This document shows, piece by piece, positions 1-9,225 of a stretch of 52,573 bases of DNA; position 1 is the first letter of the stretch, and each line of letters opens with the position of its first letter. The notes beneath the pieces are model-generated. The model was given only the letters and a program-made list of their open reading frames with translations. It had not been told where the DNA came from and ran no database searches. The stretch is from an uncultured Porphyromonadaceae bacterium (lineage in GTDB: Bacteria; Bacteroidota; Bacteroidia; Bacteroidales; Muribaculaceae), in contig CAMWLC010000016.1 of NCBI GenBank assembly GCA_947174995.1, positions 1 to 52,573 of the forward strand, given 5' to 3'. A program made the translations under genes and the position numbers.

Positions 1-1709
1 AGGTGGTTTCGCTTTAATTCGACTACAAGGCATACTGACTTCACACTTAATCCTGCAACTGTAAGTACAAAAATAGTTATCTCCTTCTCTGAAAGAAATG
101 AACATTCATTTCTAAAGAGAGAAGCGATACCGTCCAAATACTTATCTACAATACTTTCGATGCCTCTTATCGATGCAGGTGACTTGAAGCGGCTGATCTC
201 AATCTTTAAATTCTTGAGAACAGCCATATCTTCATATCCTAAATCATAATATTGCCCACATAAAGTATTTAGAGTTGTCCATCTCTCCTTGAGCATTTTG
301 GCAACAGCGTTTTTTGCTTCGAGTACACGTCTGTCGGAGTCTACAAGAGATGTGGAAACCGACTCAAGTTCCTGAGTGACCTTTCCGAGTTCTTCTGTCG
401 CTAATTCAAGTTCACCCGCAAGTTTATACTTGTCTCTTTCAATGGAGGAATTTCGTATTTCAAGATTTCTCAAATTTTCCAATACCACTTGGAGTTTAGT
501 TAGCTGTAAACGGGACTTAACCCGGTGATATGCTATCAGGAGCAATATAATCAAAACTGCACAGATGCTGATTATCCAGACAATGCGTATAAGACCTGAA
601 CTACGCTTTTCAGCAGCATAACTTCGCATCTTATAACGATCCCTTTGTATCGAGGGAATGGATTGTCTCAGTTTTTCTGTCAATACTCGATTTTGTGCTT
701 GAATAACACTGTCGGAAAATTCAGATACCCCTTTGCAATCACCCATCTTCGCGCAAAGATCCTTCAACTCAAAAAAATAATTTCCCTTACGAACATCATC
801 TGTGGCGTGAGGTATTGCATCCTGCAAAATACTCCGTGCACGATCATAGTCTCCAAAATTAATAGCTAAGCATAAATCATTGATGGAGTCCTCTAATGTT
901 GCGTAAGTCCTGAAGCCAAGCTGTTTCTGCGCTTCGCGTGCCGAGTTTGCTTCATAATACCGTCTTGCTTCAAGATAAGCTCTTATCTTGACACGATAGC
1001 AATATTCAAGCAATGCGGAATCTGCGGGTTCACTCTCGGCAACCCGGTTGATACTATCCAATAGGGCGATACTTCTATCAGCTTGGTCCAGGAAACCCAA
1101 TTGTTCCGCATAATCGACGGCCGAAAACAGTTGATTCCTGTGTTTACCTGCCAATTTATATTCTTCCGATGCCTCTTTGTTAAATTTCAACGCATTGTAT
1201 GAATCGTATTCCATTCCATGTATCAAACCCATTATTTCAGCTGTTCTGGCTCTCCACAAGTGATTTTCTGTGGAATTGAAATATTCATACGCTCTGGTAG
1301 CGGGTGGTACAGCTTCGAGGTTGTCATGGCCGCCGGCAAACCGTTTGGCTTTGAAATAGTCAGCCTGTGCAATTCTGAATGAATCTGTTGTGGAAGAATA
1401 ATAATCAATTGCAATATTCTCTAATGAATCCGAATCTTCTACATATCCAAATTTGTAATTCAATCCGATTTTGATTAATGCCAACAGTGCTTTATCTCCG
1501 TCAGTCAACCTGTTATAACTCTCAAGTGATTCTACTACCACAGCAGCCGAGTCGGGATTTTCCTCTACCAGCAACTCTGCTTGCAATAATGACTGATTTA
1601 TTTTCGATCGCTTGAAATAACCATAAAACAATATTGCACCCATACATATTAGTACGAGCGAAAATATACCGATATATCTCAATTGCCGTTTGGTTACTTT
1701 ATTATCCAT
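1..1709 (-). CDS. membrane-bound TPR regulator, partial (runs off left edge)
   Basis: Reading the minus strand from the ATG at 1709 gives 569 codons without a stop, up to the window edge, so the 3' end is missing. Visible order: short cytoplasmic N terminus, TM helix about residues 11-30, a long alpha-helical TPR-like region about 40-350, a second TM helix about 373-394, a charged coiled coil about 400-465, and a C-terminal part. The C-terminal part contains the stretch LSEKEITIFVLTVAGLSVKS (539-558). It resembles the helix-turn-helix-like end of Bacteroidetes membrane TPR regulators, whose DNA-binding part would continue outside the window. The gene is clearly more A+T-rich than everything to its right. 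It lies just behind the nuo-atp terminator on the same strand. The ligand and target genes cannot be told. Confident as a real gene, moderate on function. Confidence 0.85.
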   Translation of the reverse strand, partial: MDNKVTKRQLRYIGIFSLVLICMGAILFYGYFKRSKINQSLLQAELLVEENPDSAAVVVESLESYNRLTDGDKALLALIKIGLNYKFGYVEDSDSLENIAIDYYSSTTDSFRIAQADYFKAKRFAGGHDNLEAVPPATRAYEYFNSTENHLWRARTAEIMGLIHGMEYDSYNALKFNKEASEEYKLAGKHRNQLFSAVDYAEQLGFLDQADRSIALLDSINRVAESEPADSALLEYCYRVKIRAYLEARRYYEANSAREAQKQLGFRTYATLEDSINDLCLAINFGDYDRARSILQDAIPHATDDVRKGNYFFELKDLCAKMGDCKGVSEFSDSVIQAQNRVLTEKLRQSIPSIQRDRYKMRSYAAEKRSSGLIRIVWIISICAVLIILLLIAYHRVKSRLQLTKLQVVLENLRNLEIRNSSIERDKYKLAGELELATEELGKVTQELESVSTSLVDSDRRVLEAKNAVAKMLKERWTTLNTLCGQYYDLGYEDMAVLKNLKIEISRFKSPASIRGIESIVDKYLDGIASLFRNECSFLSEKEITIFVLTVAGLSVKSVCLVVELKRNH

Positions 1710-1804
1710 GATAATAAAACTGACAATTAGCTGTCAAATTGTATGTAAGCAGATCTCAAACTGATTAGATAGTCTCAAATCAAGTTATGAAATTTAAAAA
1801 CAAA

Positions 1805-1840
1805 TGCCGGGGATATGATTTGCAAATCATATCCCCGGCA
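1805..1840 (-). terminator. perfect 36-nt palindrome, terminator of the nuo-atp operon
   Basis: Positions 1805-1822 and 1823-1840 are exact reverse complements (TGCCGGGGATATGATTTG and its complement), with no unpaired spacer in the DNA. On the minus strand the hairpin is followed by TTTGTTTTTAAATTTC, a fair U-tract. On the plus strand it is followed by CTTGTTTTTA. It sits 32 nt behind the nuoN stop, so it is the likely end of the 18-gene transcript, and it separates that transcript from the TPR regulator gene starting at 1709. Confidence 0.85.
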
Positions 1841-1872
1841 CTTGTTTTTATATTTCTAATATCAGAATAGTC

Positions 1873-3351
1873 TCACTGGAGCACGAAGGCCAGTGCGTTG
1901 GGGAACGAGGTGAGAACCGCGTTGTAGAGCCAGTCGTAGATGGGGCTTACGAGACCGAAGAACACTATTCCGAGCACACAGAGCGAAAGGGACACCTTCA
2001 TGCAGCGGCTGCTCTTGAAGCTCTCCACTTTCGGAGCGTCGGCGCTGATCCACATCGCCTTCACCACCAGCAGGTAGTAGTAGAGCGAGATGATGGTGTT
2101 GATCAGGGCTACCAGCACGAGCATGTACAGGGCCATGCTTCCCGTCGAGGTCACTGAGGTGAAGATGAGTATCTTCGAGAAGAATCCGGCGAAGGGGGGG
2201 ATACCGGCCAGCGAGAACATGGCGAGCGTCATGGCAAACGAGAGCCAGGGATTCGTGACATGGAGTCCGTTGTAGTCCGTCATGCTGATCTTGCCCGTCT
2301 TGTCCTCGATGGTGGAGATCACGGCGAAAGCGCCGAGATTGCTCACCACATATACGAAGATATAAAACATCATGGAGGTCAGGCCGAGTCCGTTGCCCGC
2401 CATCACGCCGAGCACGATGTAGCCGGCCTGGGAGACGGAGGAGAAGGCCATGAAGCGCTTCATGTTCTTCTGACGCATTGCGAAGAGGTTGCCGACGGTG
2501 ATGGTGGCGATGATGACGGCGTAGGCCATCCATTCCCATGCGTCGCTGTAAACGGCTCCGAAACACTGTACGAAGATGATGAAGAAGGCGAAAGCCGCAG
2601 CTCCCTTGGAGAGAACGCTCAGATAGGCGGTGACGGATGTGGGCGCTCCCTCATATACGTCGGCAGTCCAGAGATGGAAGGGGACGAGGGAGAGCTTGAA
2701 GCCAAGTCCGGCCATCACGAAGGCGAGGGCCACAAGGAGCAGTCCGCTCATCTCCCCCTGCGTCACGGAGAGGGCGATGTCGTTGAAGTAGAGCGAGCCT
2801 CCCGAGAAGGCGTAGACGAAGCTGAGGCCCATCAGCAGGATGGCGGAGGAGAAGACGGCGGTCAGGATATACTTGATGGCCGCTTCATGGCTCTCGTATT
2901 TGTGCTTGTTGAAGGCTACGAGAGCCGCCAGAGGGAGGGAGGCCGACTCGAGGCCGATGATGAAGAGCAGGAAGTGGCGGGCGGAGATCATGAGATACAT
3001 GCCGAAGAGGGTGACGAGCAGAAGCTCGAGGAACTCACCCTTGCGCACGGCCATCACTTCGCTCTCCACCCATTCATGGGCCTGGAGCACCACGAGGAAG
3101 AAACCTACGCTGAGGATGCACTTCATGGCGCGCGTGGCGGTGTCGGAGACATACATACCTCCGAATACGGCCTCACCGCAGGAGGGCACGATCCAGATGG
3201 CCACTGTCGCAAGCAGGGTCAGGACAGCCGTCATGGGGGTGAGGATCTTCTTGCCCGCCGCGCCGGAGAATGTATCGACCAGGAAGACCAGCAGGAAAAT
3301 CCCCAGTACTATGAGTTCGGGCAGCATTGCCCCAAATTGTGAATAGTCCAT
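1873..3351 (-). CDS. nuoN: NADH-quinone oxidoreductase subunit N
   Basis: Membrane-arm, antiporter-like subunit of complex I that takes part in proton translocation. The 492-residue product is almost entirely hydrophobic helices, as expected for a family with about 14 TM segments. The antiporter-family signature FHLWTADVYEGAPTSVTAYL is visible about one half of the way through, with a conserved lysine shortly after it (LSKGAA). It is the last gene of the nuo-atp run. The gap to nuoM is 36 nt, without promoter or terminator. The length is normal for the family and no defect is seen. Confidence 0.96.
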   Translation of the reverse strand: MDYSQFGAMLPELIVLGIFLLVFLVDTFSGAAGKKILTPMTAVLTLLATVAIWIVPSCGEAVFGGMYVSDTATRAMKCILSVGFFLVVLQAHEWVESEVMAVRKGEFLELLLVTLFGMYLMISARHFLLFIIGLESASLPLAALVAFNKHKYESHEAAIKYILTAVFSSAILLMGLSFVYAFSGGSLYFNDIALSVTQGEMSGLLLVALAFVMAGLGFKLSLVPFHLWTADVYEGAPTSVTAYLSVLSKGAAAFAFFIIFVQCFGAVYSDAWEWMAYAVIIATITVGNLFAMRQKNMKRFMAFSSVSQAGYIVLGVMAGNGLGLTSMMFYIFVYVVSNLGAFAVISTIEDKTGKISMTDYNGLHVTNPWLSFAMTLAMFSLAGIPPFAGFFSKILIFTSVTSTGSMALYMLVLVALINTIISLYYYLLVVKAMWISADAPKVESFKSSRCMKVSLSLCVLGIVFFGLVSPIYDWLYNAVLTSFPNALAFVLQ

Positions 3352-3387
3352 TGTTGAAATCAGTTGTTTCGTTGATTCAATACATTC

Positions 3388-4908
3388 TTAGAAGGCACCT
3401 CCCTGTATGGCCGCGATGATGGGGGCGAAGCTGTGCTGTATGGTTTCGCTGATCCAGTTGGGGAAGCAGCCGATTCCGGCGATGCACACTATCAGGGTGA
3501 CGGTAGAGAAGCGCTCGAACCAGTTGGCGTCCGTCAGAGTGAGGTGATGGTCGTCATAGACGGGACCGAGGAGGAGCTTGCCCACGACGCGCAGGATGTA
3601 GACCGCGGTCGTGACGATAGCGCTGCATGCGAGGATGACGAAGATACGGTGGAACGTATCGGCATCCTGGAAGGAGCCCACGAATATCGTCATCTCGGCC
3701 ACGAAGCCGGAGAGACCCGGCAGACCGAGAGAGGCGAAACCGGCTATCATGTAGCAAACGCCCAGATAGGGCATGATCTTCATGAGGCCACCCATCTGGC
3801 GGATGTCACGCGTGTGAGTGCGTCCGTATATCATACCGATGAGGGCGAAGAAGAGTGCCGTCATCAGACCGTGGGAGAGCATCTGCATGATGGCGCCGGT
3901 CATGGCGGTGGTGTTGAGCATCAGAAGGGCGAAGAGCACCATGCCGCAGTGTGACACCGACGAGTAGGCGTTGATATACTTCAGGTCGGTCTGCACGCAG
4001 GCCGAGAAGGCTCCGTAGACGATGCTGATGCCGGTGAGGATGATGAATATCCATGCCAGCTCGTTGGCTGCCTGCGGGAGCAGGTAGATGGCGATGCGGA
4101 AGCAGCCGTAGCCGCCGAGCTTCATGAGTACGCCGGCGTGGAGCATCGACACGGCGGTCGGGGCGCATGCATGACCGTCGGGGCTCCAGGTGTGGAAGGG
4201 GAACATGGCGCCGAGCACGCCGAAGCCCACGAAGGTGAAGCAGAAGAGGAGACGCTGCCAGCTCGGGTCTATCTGAGCCTGGCGGGCTATCTCGAGGATA
4301 TTCCATGTCGGCACGCCACCTTCGGGTGCGGAGTGCCAGAATATGCCGAGAAGACCCAGCATCAGGAAGGCGGAGCCACCCATGAGCATCAGGGTCAGCT
4401 TCATGGCGGAATATTCCTTGCGGCCCGTGCCCCAGAAGCCAATGAGAAGATACATCGGGATGAGGGCCACCTCATAGAACATGAACATGGTGAACATGTC
4501 TATCGAGATGAAGAAGCCGAAGACTCCGGTGGAGAGAAGCGTGAACCAGAGGAAGAAGTTCTTGGGCAGGGGGTTGATTTTCCAGGATGCGAATGTGCCG
4601 GCGAAGACGATGATGGCTGAGAGCATCAGCATCAGCACGGAGATGCCGTCCACACCCACGGCGAGGTGGATGTTGAGGGGGGCGTACCACATCCAGGAGC
4701 CCGTGTAGAGCATCTCGGCGTCAGCGCCGTTGTGGCGCAGGCAGAGGAAGTCGACACAGAGCCATACAGCCAGTGCGAGCAGCAGGGTCGAGCCCACCAC
4801 CATGACCGCGCGGATGGCGTTCATGCTGCTGTTGCGGCACAGCCCGAGTCCGGCCATCATGAGCACCGGAATGACGACAAACCAGATTAGCAAATTGTCG
4901 AATATCAT
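3388..4908 (-). CDS. nuoM: NADH-quinone oxidoreductase subunit M
   Basis: Second antiporter-like proton-pumping subunit of the complex I membrane arm, 506 residues with about 14 hydrophobic helices. The conserved helix-5 glutamate region is visible in MFMFYEVALIPMYLLIG. The family signature after it reads FPFHTWSPDGHACAPTAVSM followed by LHAGVLMKLGGYG. The gene is 33 nt from nuoL and 36 nt from nuoN and belongs to the same transcript. Length is normal for NuoM. Confidence 0.97.
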   Translation of the reverse strand: MIFDNLLIWFVVIPVLMMAGLGLCRNSSMNAIRAVMVVGSTLLLALAVWLCVDFLCLRHNGADAEMLYTGSWMWYAPLNIHLAVGVDGISVLMLMLSAIIVFAGTFASWKINPLPKNFFLWFTLLSTGVFGFFISIDMFTMFMFYEVALIPMYLLIGFWGTGRKEYSAMKLTLMLMGGSAFLMLGLLGIFWHSAPEGGVPTWNILEIARQAQIDPSWQRLLFCFTFVGFGVLGAMFPFHTWSPDGHACAPTAVSMLHAGVLMKLGGYGCFRIAIYLLPQAANELAWIFIILTGISIVYGAFSACVQTDLKYINAYSSVSHCGMVLFALLMLNTTAMTGAIMQMLSHGLMTALFFALIGMIYGRTHTRDIRQMGGLMKIMPYLGVCYMIAGFASLGLPGLSGFVAEMTIFVGSFQDADTFHRIFVILACSAIVTTAVYILRVVGKLLLGPVYDDHHLTLTDANWFERFSTVTLIVCIAGIGCFPNWISETIQHSFAPIIAAIQGGAF

Positions 4909-4941
4909 GATTTTAAGTTTTTACTGTGTTGCAACATTGGG

Positions 4942-6885
4942 TTAAACGAGACAGAGCCATGTGATGCCGGCCAGGGCCACTGCTCCGAGGAAGAACCAGA
5001 TTACGTATGCCTGGACATTGCCGCTCTGCATACCCTTGATGGAGTTGGAGGCGACGTTGGTGACCTTGGCCATGCCGTCCATTGTGGCGTCGATGACGTG
5101 GCGGTCAAACCATGCGATGCTCCGGCAGATGATGCCGAAGATGATCTTGTGGACCACGAACTGGTAGATCTCGTCCCAGTAGAAGCGACGGTGTGCAGCC
5201 TCCCAGAGGGTGGGCCAGAAGTTCTTCACCTTCGTGGGCAGATCGTTCTTGACGCGATACATCTTCGTGGCGAGCAGGATGGCGATGACGGCGACGCTCA
5301 GGGAGGTGGCGGCCACGGGGAGCTCGATGTGGATATGGTAGGGGACGCCGTCCCAAGTGACGAGTTCACCGAAGGGGATGAAGCCGGCTACGCAGCTTAC
5401 GAGGGCGAGGAAAATGAGGGGAAGCGACATCTGCCAGGGGGCGTCATGAGGCTTGTGCTCCTTGTAGTGGGGATTCTCCTCCCACCAGAAGATGAGATAG
5501 TAGAGGCGGAACATATAGAACGCCGTCAGACCGGCCACCATCGTCATCCATGCGCCCCAGAACCAATGACGGGCGAACATGGCGGCGAGCATCTCGTCTT
5601 TGGAGAAGAAGCCCGAGAAGGGCCAGATGCCGGCGATGGCGAGACAGCCGATGAGGAATGTCCAGTGGGTGATGGGCATATACTTGCGCAGGCCACCCAT
5701 GGCGGTGTAGTTGTTGGAGTGCACTGCATGGATCAGGGCGCCGGCTCCGAGGAAGAGGAGGGCCTTGAACATGGCGTGGGTGAAGAGGTGGAACATACCG
5801 GCCATGTAGCCGAGTCCGGCGTAGTGCACACCCTCGATCGGACGGTCGTAGGCCACGCCGAGCGAAACCATCATGAAGGCGATCTGCGAGATGGTGGAGA
5901 AGGCGAGCACGCGCTTGATGTCGATCTGGGCGCAAGCCACTACGGCGGCATAGAAGGCCGTGATGGCGCCGACAACGCAGATGAAGGTCATCGCGGCATC
6001 AACCACGCAGTAGACGGGGAACATACGGGCCACCAGATAGACACCGGCCACGACCATCGTGGCGGCGTGGATCAGGGCCGATACGGGCGTCGGACCCTCC
6101 ATGGCGTCGGGGAGCCAGATATGGAGAGGCATCATGGCCGATTTACCCATGCCACCGGTGAAGATGAGCACCATGGCCCAGGTCAGCACGGAGGCTCCCA
6201 TGAAGGTGGCGCCTCCGGTGGAGGTCAGCACCGCCTCGGGATTGGAGGTGAGGTTGATGAAGTTGAAGGTGTCGGTATAGTAGGAGAGAATCAGGATACC
6301 GATGAGGAAGCCCAGGTCGGCGAAACGCGTCACGATGAAGGCCTTCTTGGAGGCTGACACCGCGCTGGGGAGCTTGTAGAAGAAGCCGATGAGCAGATAG
6401 GAGGAGACACCCACGAGCTCCCAGAAGATATACATCTGGAAGATGTTGGTGGCCACTACCAGGCCGAGCATCGAGAAGGAGAAGAGGGAGAGGAAGGCGT
6501 AGTAACGCTGGAAGCCCGGCTCATGCTCCATGTATCCCCATGAATAGAGGTGCACGAGGAAGGAGATGGTGGTGATGACCACGAGCATCATGGCCGAAAT
6601 CGGATCGAGAAGGAAGCCGATGTTGACTATGAGCTTCTGGGTGAAGGCGAGCCAGGTGACGTCAAACACCTGATACTGCAGGCGCACGCCGTCGATGATG
6701 AAGTCGGGGTTGCCGCTGAAGAAGTAGGTGAAGGCCACGATATACGCCAGGGTGGCCGTGGTGCCCATGCCGAGTATGCCGAGCACGCCCGCCACCTTGC
6801 GCGACATCTTCACTCCGCCTATCCCTAAGATCAGGAACATGGCGATCGGAAGAGCCAGAATCAGAATTGGTAATGTGATGTCCAT
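4942..6885 (-). CDS. nuoL: NADH-quinone oxidoreductase subunit L
   Basis: Distal antiporter-like subunit of complex I, 647 residues, about 16 TM helices. Visible signatures: IFWELVGVSSYLLIGFFYKL (helix-5 glutamate), then MPLHIWLPDAMEGPTPVSAL with IHAATMVVAGVYL, the classic NuoL motif. The C-terminal third contains the long amphipathic lateral-helix region and a last TM helix at the very end. It lies 6 nt downstream of nuoK, which suggests translational coupling. No anomaly seen. Confidence 0.97.
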   Translation of the reverse strand: MDITLPILILALPIAMFLILGIGGVKMSRKVAGVLGILGMGTTATLAYIVAFTYFFSGNPDFIIDGVRLQYQVFDVTWLAFTQKLIVNIGFLLDPISAMMLVVITTISFLVHLYSWGYMEHEPGFQRYYAFLSLFSFSMLGLVVATNIFQMYIFWELVGVSSYLLIGFFYKLPSAVSASKKAFIVTRFADLGFLIGILILSYYTDTFNFINLTSNPEAVLTSTGGATFMGASVLTWAMVLIFTGGMGKSAMMPLHIWLPDAMEGPTPVSALIHAATMVVAGVYLVARMFPVYCVVDAAMTFICVVGAITAFYAAVVACAQIDIKRVLAFSTISQIAFMMVSLGVAYDRPIEGVHYAGLGYMAGMFHLFTHAMFKALLFLGAGALIHAVHSNNYTAMGGLRKYMPITHWTFLIGCLAIAGIWPFSGFFSKDEMLAAMFARHWFWGAWMTMVAGLTAFYMFRLYYLIFWWEENPHYKEHKPHDAPWQMSLPLIFLALVSCVAGFIPFGELVTWDGVPYHIHIELPVAATSLSVAVIAILLATKMYRVKNDLPTKVKNFWPTLWEAAHRRFYWDEIYQFVVHKIIFGIICRSIAWFDRHVIDATMDGMAKVTNVASNSIKGMQSGNVQAYVIWFFLGAVALAGITWLCLV

Positions 6886-6891
6886 GTCGTC

Positions 6892-7212
6892 TTAGTGTTT
6901 CAGTTTGTTGGTTTCGGTCACCTCGGTGCTACCGATAGAGCGGTAGATGTTGATGATGATGGCGATGGCAAGCGCTGTCTCGGCAGCCGCGATTGCGATT
7001 GCGAAGAGAGTGAATACCATCCCCTCCATAGAGCCGGGGAAAAGGAAACGGTTGAATATCACGAAATTCAGATCGGCCGAGTTGAGCATCAGCTCAAGGG
7101 AGATGAGGATGGCCACCATGTTCTTGCGGGTGATGAACCCGTATACGCCGCAGACGAACATAATCACGCTGGGCACGAGATACCATAAAATACTCAGGTC
7201 CATAGCAGTCAT
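6892..7212 (-). CDS. nuoK: NADH-quinone oxidoreductase subunit K
   Basis: Small complex I membrane subunit, 106 residues, three TM helices. The two conserved membrane glutamates of the family are visible in LISLELMLNSADLNFV and AIAAAETALAIAI. The start codon at 7212 overlaps the nuoJ stop in an ATGA arrangement, so translation is probably coupled. A start three codons later (MDLSILW) is possible. NuoK connects NuoJ and NuoN in the proton-transfer chain of the membrane arm. Confidence 0.97.
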   Translation of the reverse strand: MTAMDLSILWYLVPSVIMFVCGVYGFITRKNMVAILISLELMLNSADLNFVIFNRFLFPGSMEGMVFTLFAIAIAAAETALAIAIIINIYRSIGSTEVTETNKLKH

Positions 7213-7736
7213 TCTTTACGGGCGATGGTCACGCCGCCGATTATACATGCGAGAAGGAGCACGCTCACGGCCTCGAAGGGGAGCAGATACTGATAGCGCT
7301 CCGTGCCGGTGAAGGCATGGCCGATGTCGGTCATGGTGATCATGGCCGAGCCGCCGATGGCTTCGCTCAGGGAGATGCCGTTGATGAGGGGCATCTCGAA
7401 GAGGGCGAAGAGGAGCAGCACTGCGCCGAGCACGCTGCACAGGATGCCCGTGCGACGGCGGTGCTGGCTGAGGGGAGCGGCCTTCTCGTTGGGTTTGTGG
7501 GTCAGAAGAATCGAAAACACGAAGAGCACCATGATGCCTCCCGCATAAACCGCGATCTGCACCGCACCTAAGAACTGATAGCCGAGCTGGAAATAGAACA
7601 CGGCTGTCGATATGAGGGCAAAGAGCAGATAAGTCGCGGCACGCAGGATCTTGGTGCTGGTGACGGCCATGAAGGCGCTTGCCACCATCGCGATCGCTAC
7701 GATGAAGTAGAGGATGATGTTACCTACAGATTCCAT
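7209..7736 (-). CDS. nuoJ: NADH-quinone oxidoreductase subunit J
   Basis: Complex I membrane subunit of 175 residues with five predicted TM helices. The typical third-helix region with a conserved tyrosine and a glycine pair is seen in AVQIAVYAGGIMVLFVFSIL. It ends in an ATGA overlap with nuoK and begins 6 nt after the nuoI stop. Function: structural and conformational coupling between the quinone site and the antiporter-like subunits. Length is normal. Confidence 0.96.
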   Translation of the reverse strand: MESVGNIILYFIVAIAMVASAFMAVTSTKILRAATYLLFALISTAVFYFQLGYQFLGAVQIAVYAGGIMVLFVFSILLTHKPNEKAAPLSQHRRRTGILCSVLGAVLLLFALFEMPLINGISLSEAIGGSAMITMTDIGHAFTGTERYQYLLPFEAVSVLLLACIIGGVTIARKE

Positions 7737-7742
7737 TATGAC

Positions 7743-8249
7743 TTATTTGTTATCGTTGTTTTCAGTCGCGGGCTTGGGAGGCGCCGGTGCGTCGGGCACC
7801 TCGGGACGGTAGTTGAGCTGCTTGACGAGCTTGTCTCGCGTGAAGACGGCCTGTTCGAAATCGTTGGTGAACTCAAGGGCGTCCTGCGGGCACGTGGTGA
7901 CGCATAGCATGCAGAAGGTGCAGCTCCCCAGGTCGTACATATACTTGTCGAGCTTGCGCTTCTTCTTGCCATCGGGAAGTTCCACCATTTTGGTGGTCAG
8001 CTGGATGGTACCGTTGGGGCAGTTCATCTGGCAGATGCCGCAGCCGATGCACTTGTGGCGCCCTTCGGCGTCGTACTTCAGGGTCAGCTCCGCGCGGAAG
8101 CGGTCCGAGATGTCGAGAGTGGCGCGGTTTTCGGGATACTGCTCCGTGACCTTGGGAGTGACGAACTCCTTGCCGGTCACGGCCATGCCCGTCGCAAGAC
8201 TCTTGAGTCCCTGGCCGACCTGTGAAAAGTATTCTTTAATACTACTCAT
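7743..8249 (-). CDS. nuoI: NADH-quinone oxidoreductase subunit I, two [4Fe-4S] clusters
   Basis: Ferredoxin-like peripheral subunit that carries electrons to cluster N2 in NuoB. The 168-residue product has two complete C-x2-C-x2-C-x3-C motifs: Cys 67, 70, 73, 77 (CIGCGICQMNC) and Cys 110, 113, 116, 120 (CTFCMLCVTTC). The C terminus is proline-rich and charged. It is the first nuo gene after the embedded ATP synthase genes, 40 nt behind atpG, with no promoter-like element in the gap. In an enzyme without NuoEFG, NuoI is close to the surface where an electron donor such as ferredoxin would dock; this last point is inference. Confidence 0.96.
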   Translation of the reverse strand: MSSIKEYFSQVGQGLKSLATGMAVTGKEFVTPKVTEQYPENRATLDISDRFRAELTLKYDAEGRHKCIGCGICQMNCPNGTIQLTTKMVELPDGKKKRKLDKYMYDLGSCTFCMLCVTTCPQDALEFTNDFEQAVFTRDKLVKQLNYRPEVPDAPAPPKPATENNDNK

Positions 8250-8289
8250 AAATACAATATTGTAATTTCTTGGTTTGCTATTGTGAGTG

Positions 8290-9183
8290 TCATCGCTCCA
8301 CCTGTCCGCCCAGGATGTCGAGCAGTTCGGTAGTAATGCCCTGCTGGCGCAGCTTGTTGTATTCGAGTTGGAGGCCTTCGAGGAGCTTCTTGGCGTTGTC
8401 GTTGGCGCTCTGCATGGCCATGACGCGGGCGGCCATCTCGGAGGCGCGGTTCTCGATGGTGATCTCCTGCATGAGGGAGAGCACGTACATGGGGAGCACC
8501 TCGTTGAAGATGCGGTTGGGGTCAGGCTCGAAGATGTAGAGCTTGTCGGCGCCGCTTCCCTGTTCTCCCGCCTCGGCCATGATGGCTTTGTGGCTCACGG
8601 GATAGAGCTGGTCGACGGTCAGACGCTGCCGGCTGATGGACTGGAACTGCATGTAGACCACCTTCACCAGGTCGAGGTCTCCGCTTATGAACTTGCCGCG
8701 CAGCGCGGAGGTGAACTCCGTGACGCGGTCTCCCTCCATCTTGGAGCTGACGCCCTCGAAACGCTCGATATTGATTCCGTTTCCCTGAATCTTCTCCACG
8801 GCCTTAGCTATCTTCTTGCCGACAGGATAGACCGTGATGGCCACATCCTTGCCGTAAGCATCGCGTACGGCGTTAATCTCGACGAGAAACTGCTTGAAGA
8901 TATTCATGTTGTAAGCGCCGCAAAGACCGTCGTCACTGCCGAAGACCACCATTCCTACATGATGCACCTCACGCTCCTCGATCAGGGGTGAGGAGAATGT
9001 GGTGCCTGATTGCAGTATGTGGCCCATGATGGAGCGTATCTGGTTCTTGTAGGGCAATAGTCTGCGGAGCGCCTGCTCGAATTTGTGGACCTTCGCAGAC
9101 GAAATCATCTTCATGGCGCCGGTGATCTTCTCACTCGACGACACGGAGCCGATTCGTGTCTTTAATTCCCTCAGGGTGGCCAT
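8290..9183 (-). CDS. atpG: F1 ATP synthase subunit gamma
   Basis: Central rotor shaft of F1. The 297-residue product starts with MATLRELKTRIGSVSSSEKI, the typical N-terminal coiled-coil helix (contains KIT/AMKMI), and ends with the C-terminal helix ITIENRASEMAARVMAMQSA and a run of Asn, Lys and Leu. The middle Rossmann-like domain includes FGSDDGLCGAYNMN. The gene is separated from atpA by 144 nt holding a strong hairpin, the largest gap within the atp set. It is the last atp gene before nuoI. Confidence 0.97.
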   Translation of the reverse strand: MATLRELKTRIGSVSSSEKITGAMKMISSAKVHKFEQALRRLLPYKNQIRSIMGHILQSGTTFSSPLIEEREVHHVGMVVFGSDDGLCGAYNMNIFKQFLVEINAVRDAYGKDVAITVYPVGKKIAKAVEKIQGNGINIERFEGVSSKMEGDRVTEFTSALRGKFISGDLDLVKVVYMQFQSISRQRLTVDQLYPVSHKAIMAEAGEQGSGADKLYIFEPDPNRIFNEVLPMYVLSLMQEITIENRASEMAARVMAMQSANDNAKKLLEGLQLEYNKLRQQGITTELLDILGGQVER

Positions 9184-9225
9184 AAGTCAGTTGTTTCTGT
9201 GATGTTTTGTTGTTGTTAAATTCGC

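Noticed and set aside
645-869. 74-codon frame on the plus strand in the first kilobase
   Set aside because: Lies antisense to the TPR regulator frame, which is open for all 569 codons to the edge.
2260-3342. 360-codon open frame on the plus strand
   Set aside because: Antisense to nuoN; same mirror-frame composition.
5098-6357. 419-codon open frame on the plus strand
   Set aside because: Antisense to nuoL; extremely rich in Glu, Gly and His; no start context.
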